64,000 nt of DNA from Novakomyces olei (GCA_016906335.1 JADEYG010000015.1:62001-126000), one strand, 5' to 3'; positions 45,221 to 57,536 are shown, counted from the stretch's first letter. Program-made: numbers and translations. Notes: generated from the letters alone by a model not told the origin.

Positions 45221-46479
45221 ATGTCGTCTGCTGCTTCTTCAAGCAGACCCGGCGGAGCCAACGGTGCTGCGCGTGGTAGCAGCGGATCCTTGGGAAGCCG
45301 AGCACAGAAATTGATCCAGGTGGGTTGAGATCTCTCTTGTTCCATTGCCAAGGAAACTGACATTCAAGCAATCACAATTTGTCTGGTTCGTTGGCCATGC
45401 TGTGTTAATCCTCGCCTCCGTGTCGTTTGTCTTTACTCTGATTTTCGGACGACATTTTTCTTATTCCGCTTACCGTACTGTATTCATCGGAGCCCTTGTT
45501 TCATACTCTGTCGTGATTTATACCACGTTCAAGTCGAAAGTGAAGGTATGTAGAATTGAAGGCTTCAATTGCTGATCAGTCTAGAGAGAAGGATTTTCAC
45601 GTGATCTTGCGCTACGGGTTTGGCTAGACGAGAACGTTCAGTATTTGTGTACGCCGCTCACTCTTGATTGCCTTATTCTTTTTGTGCTTTAAATTTTATT
45701 CTACTCGTTGGATTCCAATGTCTTGTCTGTATTCCGATTCAACGCCTTTTGCTTGCCGTTGCTCTTTGTCTCTCGTTTTATAGTCTTGTCTTTTTGTTAC
45801 TATTTTCCTGACTACTTGATTAACTATTTCTCTTGCCATGATCAGGATACGCTTTTACTACATTATGCTTTATTGCAATTTGTTTTTATGATGAGGAATG
45901 TCATTTCATCCCTTTTGCCAAAACTAACTCGTAGTTCTGGCTCTTTTCTGGCTGGTCTCGCGCCCCGTGTCTATTGCCATTGTGCCCTTTGCGACTTACA
46001 GTCTATTCCATACTCTTACGTACCTTCGCAACCACATTATCCCCACTATAGTGCCAGCAGTCAAGGAGTCGACACCAGAGGCACAAAGTCATGTGGCAAC
46101 AAAGGTCTCGTCAAAAATACAGAATTTTGTGAAATCAAATTACGAAGGGGCTATGCGGTATGTTAGTGTTTTCGAATCAACTGTTCTTCCTATTCGTCTC
46201 GTGCTAGGCCTCTTGCTGCGACAGAATTCTTTTGTCTCTATCATTATTTACATACATTTTGTCCGTTTCCGTTGGGCCACGAGTCGCTATACTCGCCTTG
46301 AGATCCGCAAAAGAACTCTTCAAATTGATTATCTTGTGGGCAATCCTAATGTTCCCGAGTTTGTCCGTTTAACTTGGAACTCCATCAAGCGTGCTGCTCA
46401 AGACAATTTGTCTCAACCTTTTACCTCATCCGTTGAAGAGGCGGATAGCAGGTCTGGCGGCGCAAGAAAAACTGAATAG
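45221..46479 (+). CDS. TMEM33/Pom33-Tts1 family ER membrane protein, 4 exons
   Basis: Exons 45221-45319, 45369-45545, 45585-45648 and 45935-46479 give 294 aa. Pom33/Per33/Tts1 proteins shape ER and nuclear-envelope membranes and help nuclear-pore placement. The marks are RAQKLIQQSQFVWFVGHAVL over the first junction, four hydrophobic segments, WLDENVQYLFLALFWLVSRP across the third junction, and ATYSLFHTLTYLRNHIIPTI. Introns are 49, 39 and 286 nt. The 64-nt third exon is the only exon supplying the DENVQYL motif and is easily missed. Acceptors CATTCAAG and CAGTCTAG were set by phase and family alignment. The C-terminal tail is polar (VEEADSRSGGARKTE). Confidence 0.9.
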
Positions 46480-47302
46480 GACTATATCAAAAAGCCTTGG
46501 CTTCTCTTTGTTATTGACTGAAGATTTGGCGACATTCTATCGTTGCAAATGAAAGCAGCCCTATGAAATCGCACAATTAAGATCGACAAAATAAAGAAGG
46601 GGCCATCCCATCACGTCCAGCCATTAATATTACAAGCGAAAACTCAAAGTTTCAAGTATTCTAGAAGATAATTGACAAATTGGAATCTCGTAAAAGGCTC
46701 GGTATAGTATGACATGTAGAATAAAAAAAGTAGATCACCGATGGCAGCCGTGTTATGTGATACTTGCAAGTTCAGAAAGCCAAAAAATTTATCAAAAAGA
46801 CCTTTTTATTATTTTTGAGATTGCACATTTTGAGATTGCCAACTGTTGGATTACTCCTGACACTTTACGTGTATTAATTGTAGACTTATTTAATTATTGT
46901 ATGGCACAGTTATTTTGTGTCGTTTGCGTAATATACAATATAGTGTGATATAATAAAATAAAACATGGAATTAAAGGCTTTTACATGTAAAAAACAGACG
47001 TACAATTTTATAGAAAAGCCAAAAGCTACGTACGTAAAACGGACAGAAAAAAAGATTTTTGAGCGCTAAATTGCTCGGAAAAGACGTCTGAACCGCGAAT
47101 TCATCTGAGAAAATCCGGTTCACCAGCTCAGCAGCAACTTGAATAGTCCGGTCTTTGTTTTGTCAGTCGCAAGGTTCGATAACAGTAGAGTGCTTTTGTC
47201 GTTATTGTTCAGATCACGACTACAGCTGGCTCCTTACGTACCACAGTTCGTGAGGGGTTAACTGCCGTTGTCTTTCCTCTGAGAATTGCGTTATAGTCCA
47301 AA
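46480..47302. other. Intergenic, about 820 bp
   Basis: Between two plus-strand genes. AT-rich; no gene, RNA or repeat supported. Confidence 0.4.
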
Positions 47303-50300
47303 ATGTCTTCATCGAACGGACTTAACTTTGGGCCTCAATGGTACGCTTACAAAGATTTTTCTCCTTTTTTCATTGTCAAGTTTTGTGTTTTGTTCACAGT
47401 TTGTTTGGAAATAGCATATTGTTTGGCTGCTTCTTTTATTACAGGGCTTCTTTTAATAATGAAGCCGACTACTAACCACAATATCTACAGGATGCGGACT
47501 TCTTTGTCCGGCTCACCCGTACTCAACCCCGATGCTACAAGTCCGGCGGTGGCTGCCTTTGACTACAATGGAGGTAGCGGGTACGAACGGTCGGCCTCCG
47601 CTGCCAATGATCCAATGTATCGGCAATTGAACACGGAGAATGAAGCAAGATCCAATGGTAATGATAAATACACTTGGAAACAGAGCACAAGATAATACAA
47701 CGGAAGGAATGAAGAAGGATGTGCTAAATGGTCTTTCTTTCTTACATTTTCATTTTTAAAATAATTAAAATGAAAAAAGAAAAAACGAAATTTTTTTAAA
47801 ATAAAAAACCAGAATTCAAAATAAAAATGGTTAGACTATGCTAACGCTATTTATAGACCGAGATTTTGAGGGTCGAATACCCGCTCCACAAGGCTCTTAC
47901 TCCACCCGACTCGAACTGAATAGTCTACTGGAATCGTCGCGTCCAAAATTTGGGGCTGCTGCCGATTCGTTCAGTAACTCTCCAATTCTTGCAGGTGCCT
48001 CTGGAGTACTGAGGTCGTTTGCGGACACTGCAGGACCAAACGCGGCTGGACCGTTTGCCTCACAGTCTCCACTGGATTCACCAAGACTTGCTAGTGCCGC
48101 GGGTGCGCCATTATTATCGTCTCGTAGTACCTCACGTCTTGCCTCGTTGAAGGCCGTCAATCCGCCCACAGAAACTGGTGACGGGAGCAGTAATGTTAAT
48201 AATATTAATAGCAGTTCGTTTCCCACTGGGGGACCTACTGCCGCCGCCGATTCCAGACTCGATGGTTCTGACTACGATATACTCCGCAATGTGGCCCATT
48301 TGACTCTGGATTCGGGCTCTACTGGAGCAGCAGCAGCAGATCCGGAAGAGTCCGGGACAGATTACGGCTCATTACGGGAAACACGGCCAAGCAGCACGAG
48401 TACCCCATTGTTTGGTGGCTCTGGAGACAAGCCGAACCCCATTCTTAGTCCTTTTGGAGACTTACCACCGATTCCTCCTCATACTACAAGGGTAATGATA
48501 ATGCCGGACAAGCAGAAATGGTACTACCTCGACCCGCAGGGAATGACGCAGGGACCCTTCTCGGGTCTGGAGATGCATGACTGGTACAGAGCCGGCTATT
48601 TTCGACCGGAGCTGATGGTTTTGCGAGAGAATACAGCTGCCTTTGAGCCCTTGTCTGTTCTCGTACGCAGAATAGGGAACCAAAGGGAGCCTTTCTTAGT
48701 CCCTTTGCCGAGCCCAACTGAAGTTCAGAGCATTGAGTCTGCAGTCAAAGGCAGTTTCCCTACCGACTTGTCCTCTGATTCTTACAGGTTCGACGCCGCC
48801 AGACAGCAGCAGCAGCCGCCACAGCCGCAGCAGAGTCAAAGTCAGGCCCATCAGCCACAGCCTCCTCTGTCTCAAAGCTTCCCGAGCTATGGGACTACAC
48901 TGACAGCAGATCAGCAAAATGCTTTAGAGAGAAGAAAACAGGAAAAGCAGTACTTGATGGTCCGTCAGCGCGAAATGATGATGCATCAGCAGCTGATTGC
49001 TCAACAAATGTCGGCACAGCACAGAATGGGTCAGCAGCAAAATAGCCTGTCACGCAGCCATTCGCCTGTTTCGCCCAATATCTCGCAGTCGAGTTTATTG
49101 TTTAATACAAGCAGCAATACGAACAATGGCCATATGAACAATAACAATATTGGTGGCAATATTGGCAATAACATTGGTACCAGTCAGGCGGCGGCCAATT
49201 TCTCTCCAAACATTGCTCCAGCTCAAGGCTTCAAATCCGAGTTGGAGAGCGGCGAAGGTTTAGGCGATACGGCTACGGCAGCAAAATTGCTGAATGAGAA
49301 CTTTTACGATTTAATGAGGGCAGCTACACCTCCTTCTGCCTCTGCTCTAGTCGGCCCCGACGCGGGCAAAAGGCTTCATTCGGCAACACCTCAGGAAACT
49401 GCCTCAGCTCAGGAAACTGGACGGTATGGAGAGGCGGCAGCGCAAGCAGATACCGATTCGAGAGCTAGCAAAGAAGGGCAGAGTACAGACGGTGTTTATA
49501 ATGGCAATAATACCGACAATAAAACTGGTAATAAGGCTGAGGATATAAAACAGTCTATTGCCCCGAGCAACAACAACCGTGCCACTCCCAAGGTCGACAA
49601 GACGGATAAAGTGTCAGGGACGCTTGATAATGAAGCGGCTACGAACCAGAAACCTCAGCCTTCTTCAACAGACAACGGTGAACGGGCTGACCATCCTTCA
49701 ATCCCGGAAAAGCCAGCGGCAATTGCTCCCTGGGCGAATATTAAATCGACCCACTCGCCGTTAACGTTTAGAGAGATCCAAGAATTGGAAGCCAAACAGG
49801 CAGAAACGAGGCAGGAAGCAGAGAGCAAACGTGCTCTTGAGCAGCGGCTATTTGATATAAAACGGGCTCAGGCCGAGTCTGTCTCTGGTCTGCCATCCAC
49901 TTCTAAATGGGCCGCTGCTGATCGTAGTGGACCTTGGTCTGGCGGAGAAAAGCCGGGGCCAGATGCCAGCCGGTCTTTGCTCGACATCCAGAGGGAGGAG
50001 GCCGCCGCTCAAAAGAGTAAACAGGCTTTGGCAAAGAAACAGCAGCAAGAAGCTCATTCGTATTCGCAGCTGGCTAAAGCATCAGTTTCTCATAATGATC
50101 TATCGAGACGTATGGGGGAAGCTGTAAGTGAACATTAAACTATTCAAAAAAAGAAAAAAAACAAAAACAAAAAAAACCCAGTGCGAAAAGAGAACCATTT
50201 TTTCAATTTCTTTTTAAGTGGATGCTCTATGGTTTCACGTCTTTTTCCTATTTTGTTTAGAATTTGAAAATACCTTAGGTTTTGTCCTTTGATTTTTTCT

Positions 50301-51056
50301 TATGACCATTTTTGCTAATGTCACAGCAAAAATCCAACACTAAACCTGCCAGTGGAGCCGATCCTGGATGGGCGACAGTCGGGGCCAATGGAAAAATTAA
50401 AGGCGGAGTTCCACTAAAAACAACTCCACCAGTTAAACCAAGTGTTTCACGGCCAGCAGTCTCTATTACACGTGCACAAGAGCCTACAAAGTCATCGGCT
50501 GTTGGCGCTCAGAATGAGCTTGCAATCTGGTGCAAGTCTACTCTAAAGGAACTGAACAAGGGAGTGAATTGTAAGTGAACAGAGCTACTTAAATAAATAT
50601 AGTTTATTTTTTTCATTTTTGGTTATTTTATTTGAGTTTGTATATACTATTCTAATTTGCGCATTATAATTATCATTGTTATTATTATTATTATTATTAT
50701 TATATCATCATTATTTCTTCTTTTATAAGTTTATTTGAAATCTCGACTCTAATTGAGCAGTCAATGAATTTCTGCAAATGCTTATGAGCTTCCCGGTCGA
50801 TGATCCTGAAACAAAAGAAATTATTTCTGATTCTGTTTATGCAAATACGGCAACAGCGGATGGCAGACGGTTCGCCAATGAGTTTATAAGGAGACGGAAA
50901 GCCATTGTAAGCGAATTAAATTCTGCAACAAACGGAGCCAAAATGCCAAATTCATCCTGGTCAAATGTGACTAAAACTGTCCCGGTTCCGCCGTCTCCCG
51001 AATGGAACTCCGCGTTTACTGTTGTGTCGAGTAAAAAGAAAAACCGACGCACATGA
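47303..51056 (+). CDS. GYF-domain protein (Smy2/Syh1-like), 5 exons
   Basis: Exons 47303-47340, 47491-47657, 47857-50123, 50327-50570 and 50761-51056 give 1003 aa. GYF proteins bind proline-rich partners; Smy2 acts in ER-Golgi traffic and mRNA control, and the GIGYF relatives in translational repression. Visible: the N-terminal LNFGPQW-MRTSLSGSPVLN motif spliced in the fungal position; the GYF domain at about 285-345 (WYYLDPQGMTQGPFSGLEMH then DWYRAGYF); a Gln-rich stretch; an E/A/Q-rich coiled coil; and a C-terminal FLQMLMSFPVDDPETKEIIS then VYANTATADGRRFANEF module. Introns are 150, 199, 203 and 190 nt. The second junction (AATG/ACC) has good splice words, but a longer reading with MLTLFIDRD is conceivable. 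Confidence 0.9.
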
Positions 51057-51248
51057 AGTGGTAAAGATAATAAGAAATATCTCTAACTCACAATAAATTT
51101 ATTCAAATAAAATATTTAAATGTGAGTGAAAACAGACGGCACGCGTCGGTCAAGATTACCAACTCATGCTTGGTGGCTTGTAATAATGTATTAATGATAG
51201 GATATATTATCACATATATGAACCAATAATATAACGATATTGACACTG

Positions 51249-52925
51249 TCAGTTTACAATTTTCGGGTACACTATAGTGATTCCTTCGCCGCAATAAATC
51301 GTCTGCTCAACCTTAAAATATTGCCATTTATTCGTGTTCCATGGCCTTAATTTCACTCGTGTTGCCGGTGTCAGTTGCATATGTTCACTATCGGCGTTTG
51401 CGGCCTTTTTGTTTTGCAATAAAGGAATGTACGAAGGCATTGACACGTTTGCCCGTTTGCGATTGCCCTGCTGATATTCTTTATTGTCGCCCCACAAGTA
51501 AACGTCATAGCCCCAAGCTTCAGGGACAGTTTCAAGCCTTTTATTGGATTTAACAGTCTTTTCCAACTCTGAAATATCAGTGTACCCGTCCAATACTGCG
51601 GCCGTATGACTCGAGGACACAGACATGTACTTTATCGCGATTGGGCTCAATTCCTCTTTGCCCTCATTGTACTCGAAAAGACCCGAAAGACTCTTGATCC
51701 GCAAGGGGGTACCTTGACAATTTGACCAGGACCCATTACCAATCTGCCCTGTAATCCCATTACCAGCAGCATATAGCTGCAGGGACTCATGGGTCGCTGA
51801 AGGTTCTTGTGTTAAAAAGTACGTCATATTGCCTCCGGCAAATACGTTTTGAACTAGGCCGCCGCCTCTTTGTGGAACCAGGACGGGCGACGATTGACGG
51901 GCATTTAGAGGCTGATACTCCAGGCCCAATTGGCCATGAGCATTGCTTCCCAGTGTGAACGCCCTACCCGAGTCAGTCAGAAGAACACTGTGATTTGAAC
52001 CAGCAGCAATTTTAATAATTCTTTCATTAGCAATATCCTGAGCATTTTGCAGCGGCTGCCATTGGAACAAAGCTGATTGATCAAACTCAAAGTGTAAAGG
52101 GTCTAGCACTCCAAGTTGTCCATAATCAGCAGCTGATTCATGCAACCCGGCAGTGTAGACTTTGCCGGAGGCAGTTAGGCCCAACAAATGGTGATCTCCA
52201 GCTGCAATTGACTTAATTTGGATCCGTCCACTGCTTTTTACTGGACGGTAAGCAATACTTGCCCTTGACCGAGGCCAAAATGGGATCCATCCCCTTGATT
52301 CCCAGGGTTTTTCAGCTTCAATTTGCTGCCGGCTCTGTTCCAAGGGCAGAGCAAACACTTGACCAGAGGCGGACAGGGCCACCAAATAATCGGCACACAG
52401 ACAAATGTCTGTAATGTTTTTACCTCTGAGCGTCAACTGGGGAGTATGAAGCTGCGGATTAAACCTCGAGCCCCATTGCAACACGTCTCCCTTTTCAGTG
52501 ACGACTGCCGCTGAGCCAGATTTAGCATCGGCCACTACGGACCTCAAAGCAGTGCCATTAAAGTACGCCAAGGCCCGTGGCTCTTTGACACTTGTCTCTG
52601 CAGAGTCAGGGTCGGCCACGTGAGCTCGATTGCCTCCGACAAAAAGCGATTTCGGGTTCTGTAGGAAATCGAGCATCTGCATGACTCTGGCAGAAGGAGT
52701 ACGGGGCTTTTGAAAGGCAGACGAGGCCCGTGAGAGTATTGGCGTCTGACCAGATCCAGTATTAATACTGTCCGTATACCCACTGTCAGCATTCAGGCTG
52801 TTTGTATGGTACAGGGCGAATACGCCTGTTGCTGTTGCTGTTGCTGCCACGGCGACAACAGAATAGTACCGTTTTGCTTTGGGAACGGCCCGCGCTCTGG
52901 AAACTGCTTTTGCCGTGCTAAACAT
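51249..52925 (-). CDS. FMP25: Mitochondrial RCC1-repeat protein (Fmp25-like)
   Basis: One exon, ATG at 52925, 558 aa. The N-terminus is a basic mitochondrial presequence (MFSTAKAVSRARAVPKAKRY) followed by a hyd-rophobic segment (SVVAVAATATATGVFALYH), so an inner-membrane anchor is likely. The body is an RCC1-type beta propeller with blades such as AAGDHHLLGLTASGKVYTAG, AAGSNHSVLLTDSGRAFTLG and SNAHGQLGLEY. Yeast Fmp25 is a mitochondrial inner-membrane protein implicated in assembling respiratory complex III; the same role is inferred. It ends with a C-terminal strand, YCGEGITIVYP. It is divergent with the U1A/U2B''-like gene. Confidence 0.85.
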   Translation of the reverse strand: MFSTAKAVSRARAVPKAKRYYSVVAVAATATATGVFALYHTNSLNADSGYTDSINTGSGQTPILSRASSAFQKPRTPSARVMQMLDFLQNPKSLFVGGNRAHVADPDSAETSVKEPRALAYFNGTALRSVVADAKSGSAAVVTEKGDVLQWGSRFNPQLHTPQLTLRGKNITDICLCADYLVALSASGQVFALPLEQSRQQIEAEKPWESRGWIPFWPRSRASIAYRPVKSSGRIQIKSIAAGDHHLLGLTASGKVYTAGLHESAADYGQLGVLDPLHFEFDQSALFQWQPLQNAQDIANERIIKIAAGSNHSVLLTDSGRAFTLGSNAHGQLGLEYQPLNARQSSPVLVPQRGGGLVQNVFAGGNMTYFLTQEPSATHESLQLYAAGNGITGQIGNGSWSNCQGTPLRIKSLSGLFEYNEGKEELSPIAIKYMSVSSSHTAAVLDGYTDISELEKTVKSNKRLETVPEAWGYDVYLWGDNKEYQQGNRKRANVSMPSYIPLLQNKKAANADSEHMQLTPATRVKLRPWNTNKWQYFKVEQTIYCGEGITIVYPKIVN

Positions 52926-53406
52926 GGTACATTAACCAAAAGTGATCGGGCCGAAGAGCGCAAACAGCGTAAGAAATAGCGAAAAATAGGCTCAAGAAAC
53001 CTGTTTAGCCTCCTTTGGCAAATGAATACTTGCACAAATGAGGCAGATTTAATTGTGCCGGCAGCCGTGTAACAAATCGCTACTCTCCTGTGAAAAATAG
53101 TGGAAAGCTGAAAAGATTATAGTCAATTAAATTAAAAGGCTGTGGAGCCGTAACAGAAATGCCGTTTGCCGTTCGTTCGACCGATCTTGCTCCTTATGTC
53201 ATCGGCGTGATTTTGATTTGTGGAGTTTGTATTTAACGATGCGACTGTGCACGCAAGATTGATTGTATAATATAATATAATATAATATAATATAATATAA
53301 TATAATATAATATAATATAATATAATATAATATAATTCAATTTCATGATTTAATTTTTTGATTTGGATCAACAAGTACGGAATTCGCTCAATAGATCCAT
53401 CAAACT
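52926..53406. promoter_or_regulatory. Divergent FMP25 / snRNP-gene promoter with (TATAA)n
   Basis: A 481-bp head-to-head spacer. It holds an uninterrupted TATAA/ATAAT pentanucleotide run at about 53265-53335 (about 14 units), placed about 70 bp before the snRNP gene start. Each unit mimics a TATA box. Confidence 0.6.
53265..53335. repeat. (TATAA)n microsatellite
   Basis: About 14 perfect TATAA pentamers; likely length-variable. Confidence 0.95.
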
Positions 53407-54382
53407 ATGAGTCAACCGTCAGAAACGATCTATATCCGGAATATAAAAGGACGAGTAAAAATTCCGGGTATGTTGTCTGTTCCAAAAAGCTTTTAGGGCT
53501 CATTGCACTTCGAGCTTAAAGCTTTCTATTGGCTAACATGCATGATCAGTTTTAAAACAGACATTACGCGATATCTTCAAGGAGTATGGGACTGTCCTCG
53601 ATGTTGTGGCACATCGTAATATTCGGATGCGCGAACAGGCGTTCGTAGTTTTTGCTTCTAAAGAGGAAGCTGAAAGGGCTTTTATAGCCACTCAGGGACT
53701 TACTTTATTTAATTCTCCTGTTGAGGTTCAAATGGCCCGGAACCGATCAGACGCAATTGTTAAAAGGGATCAGCCGGACGAGTATGACGCTCACTTAACT
53801 GAGCGTAAAGCTAAAAGAGGTAGAATGAGTGGAGTCGTTTTGAAGTTTTTGTGTTTATCAGATGCATGCTTTTTCTTTCAACTGGCTCTATTAATTTTTA
53901 ATCTTTTCTATACATTTAGTTTTGAATTTATTGTTTACACATTCATTTTGAATTTTCGTATTTAAGTTTTCAATAATGATTTCATCTCGACTAACAAACT
54001 AGCTGCGGTGGATAAGGAATGGAAGCAAAAATTAGGGGAAAAAGCCAAAGAACAGGAAGAGAAAAAGGCTGCTCAAAAAATACAACGGCCAGCTCCTGTT
54101 CCAGCACCAGCTCCGGTACCTGTATCGGCTGTCGATTCCATCATAATTCCCTACCATATCCTTTTTATTCAAAATTTACCAGAAGACATTACTATCGAGA
54201 TTCTCAATGCCGTGTTTGGCCGATACAATGGATACCTCGAGTCCCGATTAGTGCCTGGACGAGCAGGGATTGCCTTTGTGGAATATGATACAGAAGAACA
54301 AGCGGGAGCTGCACGTACTGGTACTTTTGGTATGCGCTTAGGAGAGAACAAGGTTACCGTAAACTTTGCAAAGCGGACATAG
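53407..54382 (+). CDS. U1A/U2B''-like snRNP protein, two RRMs, 3 exons
   Basis: Exons 53407-53467, 53550-53819 and 54003-54382 give 236 aa, the usual size. These proteins bind the U1 or U2 snRNA hairpin loop in the spliceosome. RRM1 starts at once (RNP2 IYIRNI, then KQTLRDIFKEYGTVLDVVAH, RNP1 QAFVVFAS). A basic/Gln linker with RPAPVPAPAPVPV follows, then RRM2 with RNP2 LFIQNLPED and RNP1 IAFVEYDTEEQAG. Introns are 82 and 183 nt with branch GGCTAAC and GACTAAC. Whether it serves U1, U2 or both, as in flies and many fungi with a single gene, cannot be told. It converges with LUC7, another snRNP gene. Confidence 0.92.
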
Positions 54383-54769
54383 TCGTGATGGCCACTGCAT
54401 TCGCATTATTGCTTGCTCATACTGAGCTGAATTATAAAAATAATATTTTTAATTAAATTGTTTTATTACATTTGGTTTTTTGTTGCTCCTTTTGTGTGCA
54501 ATAATGTAAAGTATTGTATTGTTTTATTGCCTTGGAATGAATAAAAAAAGATTCGTCAAATACGTAAAGAGCTGCTTTGGATAATATTAGAGTTAAATAT
54601 TATCATCATTTGAGTCATTAACTTGTAAAACATAACTCGGCATTTTAATACAAATCTCAATATATAGACATATCTTTGAACATGTTAAACGGTCAAGCAA
54701 GCATTTGCATACGGGGATATACAGGAAATAGGATATCAAAACAAGAGTAGTACGATAGGAAAAAGGAAA
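54383..54769. other. Convergent 3' flanks
   Basis: Spacer between the U1A/U2B''-like gene and LUC7; AT-rich, nothing recognised. Confidence 0.4.
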
Positions 54770-56056
54770 TCACCTCCTTCTTCGACGGCCCCCGTCCGAC
54801 CTATCGGCACGACGGTAACTCCGGCGGTCATCGACTTCGGGCCGATGCTTATTTGCTAATTTTTCTTGCAGCTGCTTCACGACTAGTCTCATACGCGCGT
54901 AGCCTTGGTGCAGTTTGCCAATAAAATGATCGGCCAGACGACGATCGTTATCGAGTTTGCTTAATAACGCAGCACACACATCACAGACTTGCAGCTTTTG
55001 TACATTATTATTAGAAGAAGAAGAGCTAATGCCTTCAGCCGCTGCTGCCGCTGCACTTTTGATTTTACGTTCTTGTTCTAGCAGTTGAACTCCGAGTCTT
55101 TGTGCCTCGTAAAAGAGGACTACCGCATCGTATACATCACCATTGTCGACATAGGCCTCGATTTCATTGCAAATGGCTTCCATTTCGTCCTCGATACCCT
55201 TGAGTTCTTGCAGCTGAACGTTAATTTTACGAATACTCGATGAAATGCAACAGTGAAATTGTAGAAACCAGACTAGAAAAGCCATGATAGGGAGAAAAGC
55301 TTAAATAAAAACGTTTTGAAGGGAAAATTGTTTGGGAAAGGTGCTGTACTCTTGTGTTATTTGACAAGAAAGCCTTTAGCGTAGATAGAAATTCTATAAA
55401 AAGCGGTAATCAAAGATGTCAAAAACATAAAACAATAGTCGAAATCTGGGGAAACTGAAAGCCAAGCTTATAACATGATGGTACATTGAAATGTGCGAAA
55501 GCTTTAACAACGTGTATTGCAAACATTAAAAATGGCCAAGCAAAAAAAAACAGCAGGAATAGAGAACAATATAACATGAAAACACATAGTCAAAAAACTA
55601 AATCTAATAAAATTCAAACCGTACCATTGCAGTCTGCTTTTCTATTTCTTCAGGACTGCGCTCCAAGCGCTGATATGTAATTTCAATCCGCTTATCGCAT
55701 TCGTCCACATATTTCGAAAGATCATCGAGCTGATCAAACTCAAACCCGACTGATTGTGTCGCACGCCAATGCTCATAGTCTGCTTTTAATTTGTCTGAAT
55801 GAATTTTTGGACAGGGACCAAGGTCCATTTTCTAAATTGTCAATCATCATAAGGCGCTCGACTTACAGTGCCGTTAAATAGGTCGTGAGGACAGTCACCA
55901 CATAGATACGAACGGCAGACCTTTGATTCTTTAAACGACATTTGGCCTTTGTTTGCTGAGCCCATAATTTCCGTGCCCATAAGTTGCTTTAAGTGTCAGT
56001 AACTTGCAAGTGAGATGAACAAATACCTCGAGCAGCTTACGCTGCTCGGACGCCAT
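54770..56056 (-). CDS. LUC7: Luc7-like U1 snRNP zinc-finger protein, 4 exons
   Basis: Exons 56056-56027, 55986-55867, 55831-55620 and 55235-54770 give 275 aa. Luc7 is a U1 snRNP component that helps choose 5' splice sites. Visible: N-terminal MASEQRKLLEQLMGTEIMGS; the CCCH finger VCRSYLCGDCPHDLFNG then DLGPCPKIHSD; a coiled coil; a second finger VCDVCAALLSKLDNDRRLAD then HFIGKLHQGYARMR; and an Arg-rich tail. Introns 1 and 2 are 40 and 35 nt, among the shortest in the window. The third junction is the weak point: donor GTTTGA at 55619 and acceptor ATCGAG at 55236 fit phase 2, but a GTACGG donor at 55624 with an unseen extra exon is possible. Confidence 0.88.
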
Positions 56057-56330
56057 ATTGCTCTAATGCTCAGGTGAGTCTAAATTGCAACGTTATTTTT
56101 ATGTTTTTATACGCAGGCTTATCAAAACGACACTGTTTGCCAGTACAATATTTATTCTAATCAATAATAAAATTTAAAAAAATCGAAAATCAGGAAGGAA
56201 AAAAAAAAAATAAATAAATAAATAATAAAATTAAAAGTAGTATTACAATAAGCAAAATAATAATAATAAATTATTCTCTTAATGCCATTGAATTTTGGAG
56301 CATTTCGACTCTGCGGCGCAACATTTGCTC

Positions 56331-57344
56331 ATGAGCCAGCATGGCCTTCGTGAAGCTAAAGATAATTTGCCTTTTACCAATGTATTATCCCATATTGAAT
56401 ACCGTCAGTTTGAGCCGAGTAAGCCTACCGTTTTGCTTTGTTTCCATGATTTATTCTTTCTTCTATTCTTCTTCTTTTTTAAATATAATTTGTGTTCTAA
56501 TCGACTAGTGTTCGTATGGGTCGCTCGACTCCCCGCACGGTACTCGCGAGCATTGATTGATTTGATAAAAACGACGGATTTTTTTGGCGATTTAAAGGGC
56601 GTTTCGCATTTACGGCGGGTACGGAAATTGCACTATGAAAAAGGTGTGAAAGCCACAGGAGACTCTTTAATCGAGATTCTTTTGTGCCAATGCAATGCAC
56701 AGTCTTTACCAGAGATCGAGCAATTTTTGAAGGCGCATTTGCCCCAAATGCCCTTGGCATATCACCAGCGTATTGCCAGCCAGTGTGTGGCAGTTACGAT
56801 GGAACAAGCGCGGGCTTGGAGCGTTTACTGGCCGGTCGAGTTATTCTCAGATTCAACGCGGCGTAGACCCGTGACGGGGAAACAGATTGAAGTTTACCGA
56901 TCACTGTTGGCAAAAGTCTCTGCTATTGCTTGCACTAGTGAGATTCCTATTGCTGCTCTCGCTTTTGATGAGCAAACCGATCGGGTAGTAGCCACGAGCG
57001 TGGATGCACGATGTAACGGGAATCCATTGGCTCACTGTGTATATTCGCTGGTGCACAAGGTCGCCGAACAGGAAAGAGCAGCCAGAGCAAATGGCCAGTC
57101 TGACGGGCAATACTTGTGCACAAATCTAACAATTGTAATGACCCACGAGCCTTGTGCTATGTGCGCCATGGCTCTCGTACATTCGCGAGTAAAACTCGTT
57201 GTTTTTGGTGCCGCGTGCCCAAAGACTGGAGCCTTTATATCGCACTATGGGTTGCATTGGCGTAAGGAGTTGAACCATCGATTCAGTGTCTACGGCTGCT
57301 GGGATGTTGAAATGCCACACATCGGCGAGGAGGTGTACGCGTAG
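56331..57344 (+). CDS. TAD3: tRNA adenosine deaminase subunit Tad3, 2 exons
   Basis: Exons 56331-56418 and 56509-57344 (intron 90 nt, acceptor GACTAG) give 307 aa, close to yeast Tad3. Tad2-Tad3 converts A34 to inosine in the anticodon wobble position of several tRNAs. The N-terminal part contains LRRVRKLHY; the C-terminal deaminase domain has the first zinc ligand in NPLAHCVYSLV (about residue 203) and MTHEPCAMCAMALVHSRVK. As expected for Tad3, the catalytic Glu of HxE is replaced (H-C-V), so this is the structural, RNA-binding partner and not the catalytic Tad2. The FISHYGLHWRKELNHRF tail is also Tad3-like. It converges with ATS1. Confidence 0.92.
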   Translation: MSQHGLREAKDNLPFTNVLSHIEYRQFEPSKPTVLLCFHDLFFLLFFFFFKYNLCSNRLVFVWVARLPARYSRALIDLIKTTDFFGDLKGVSHLRRVRKLHYEKGVKATGDSLIEILLCQCNAQSLPEIEQFLKAHLPQMPLAYHQRIASQCVAVTMEQARAWSVYWPVELFSDSTRRRPVTGKQIEVYRSLLAKVSAIACTSEIPIAALAFDEQTDRVVATSVDARCNGNPLAHCVYSLVHKVAEQERAARANGQSDGQYLCTNLTIVMTHEPCAMCAMALVHSRVKLVVFGAACPKTGAFISHYGLHWRKELNHRFSVYGCWDVEMPHIGEEVYA

Positions 57345-57536
57345 AAATAGAGGTTCGTTAGAGGACTTGGATTGGATATAATTGTATTTTTAGACTTGGA
57401 CGACAAGCGGGCTGCTGTTGCATATTTCCCTATCGAACGTTCTGTAGCTATTGCATTGCCATTACACCTCTAGTCTTGCGCTTGTACATATATAAATATT
57501 TATTTATTTGTTTATTTGTTTATTTGTTTCATTCCT

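Noticed and set aside
45840-45934. Exon reading DTLLLHYALLQF... in the TMEM33 gene
   Set aside because: A 64-nt exon at 45585-45648 supplies the conserved DENVQYL motif in phase; the later stretch is intron.
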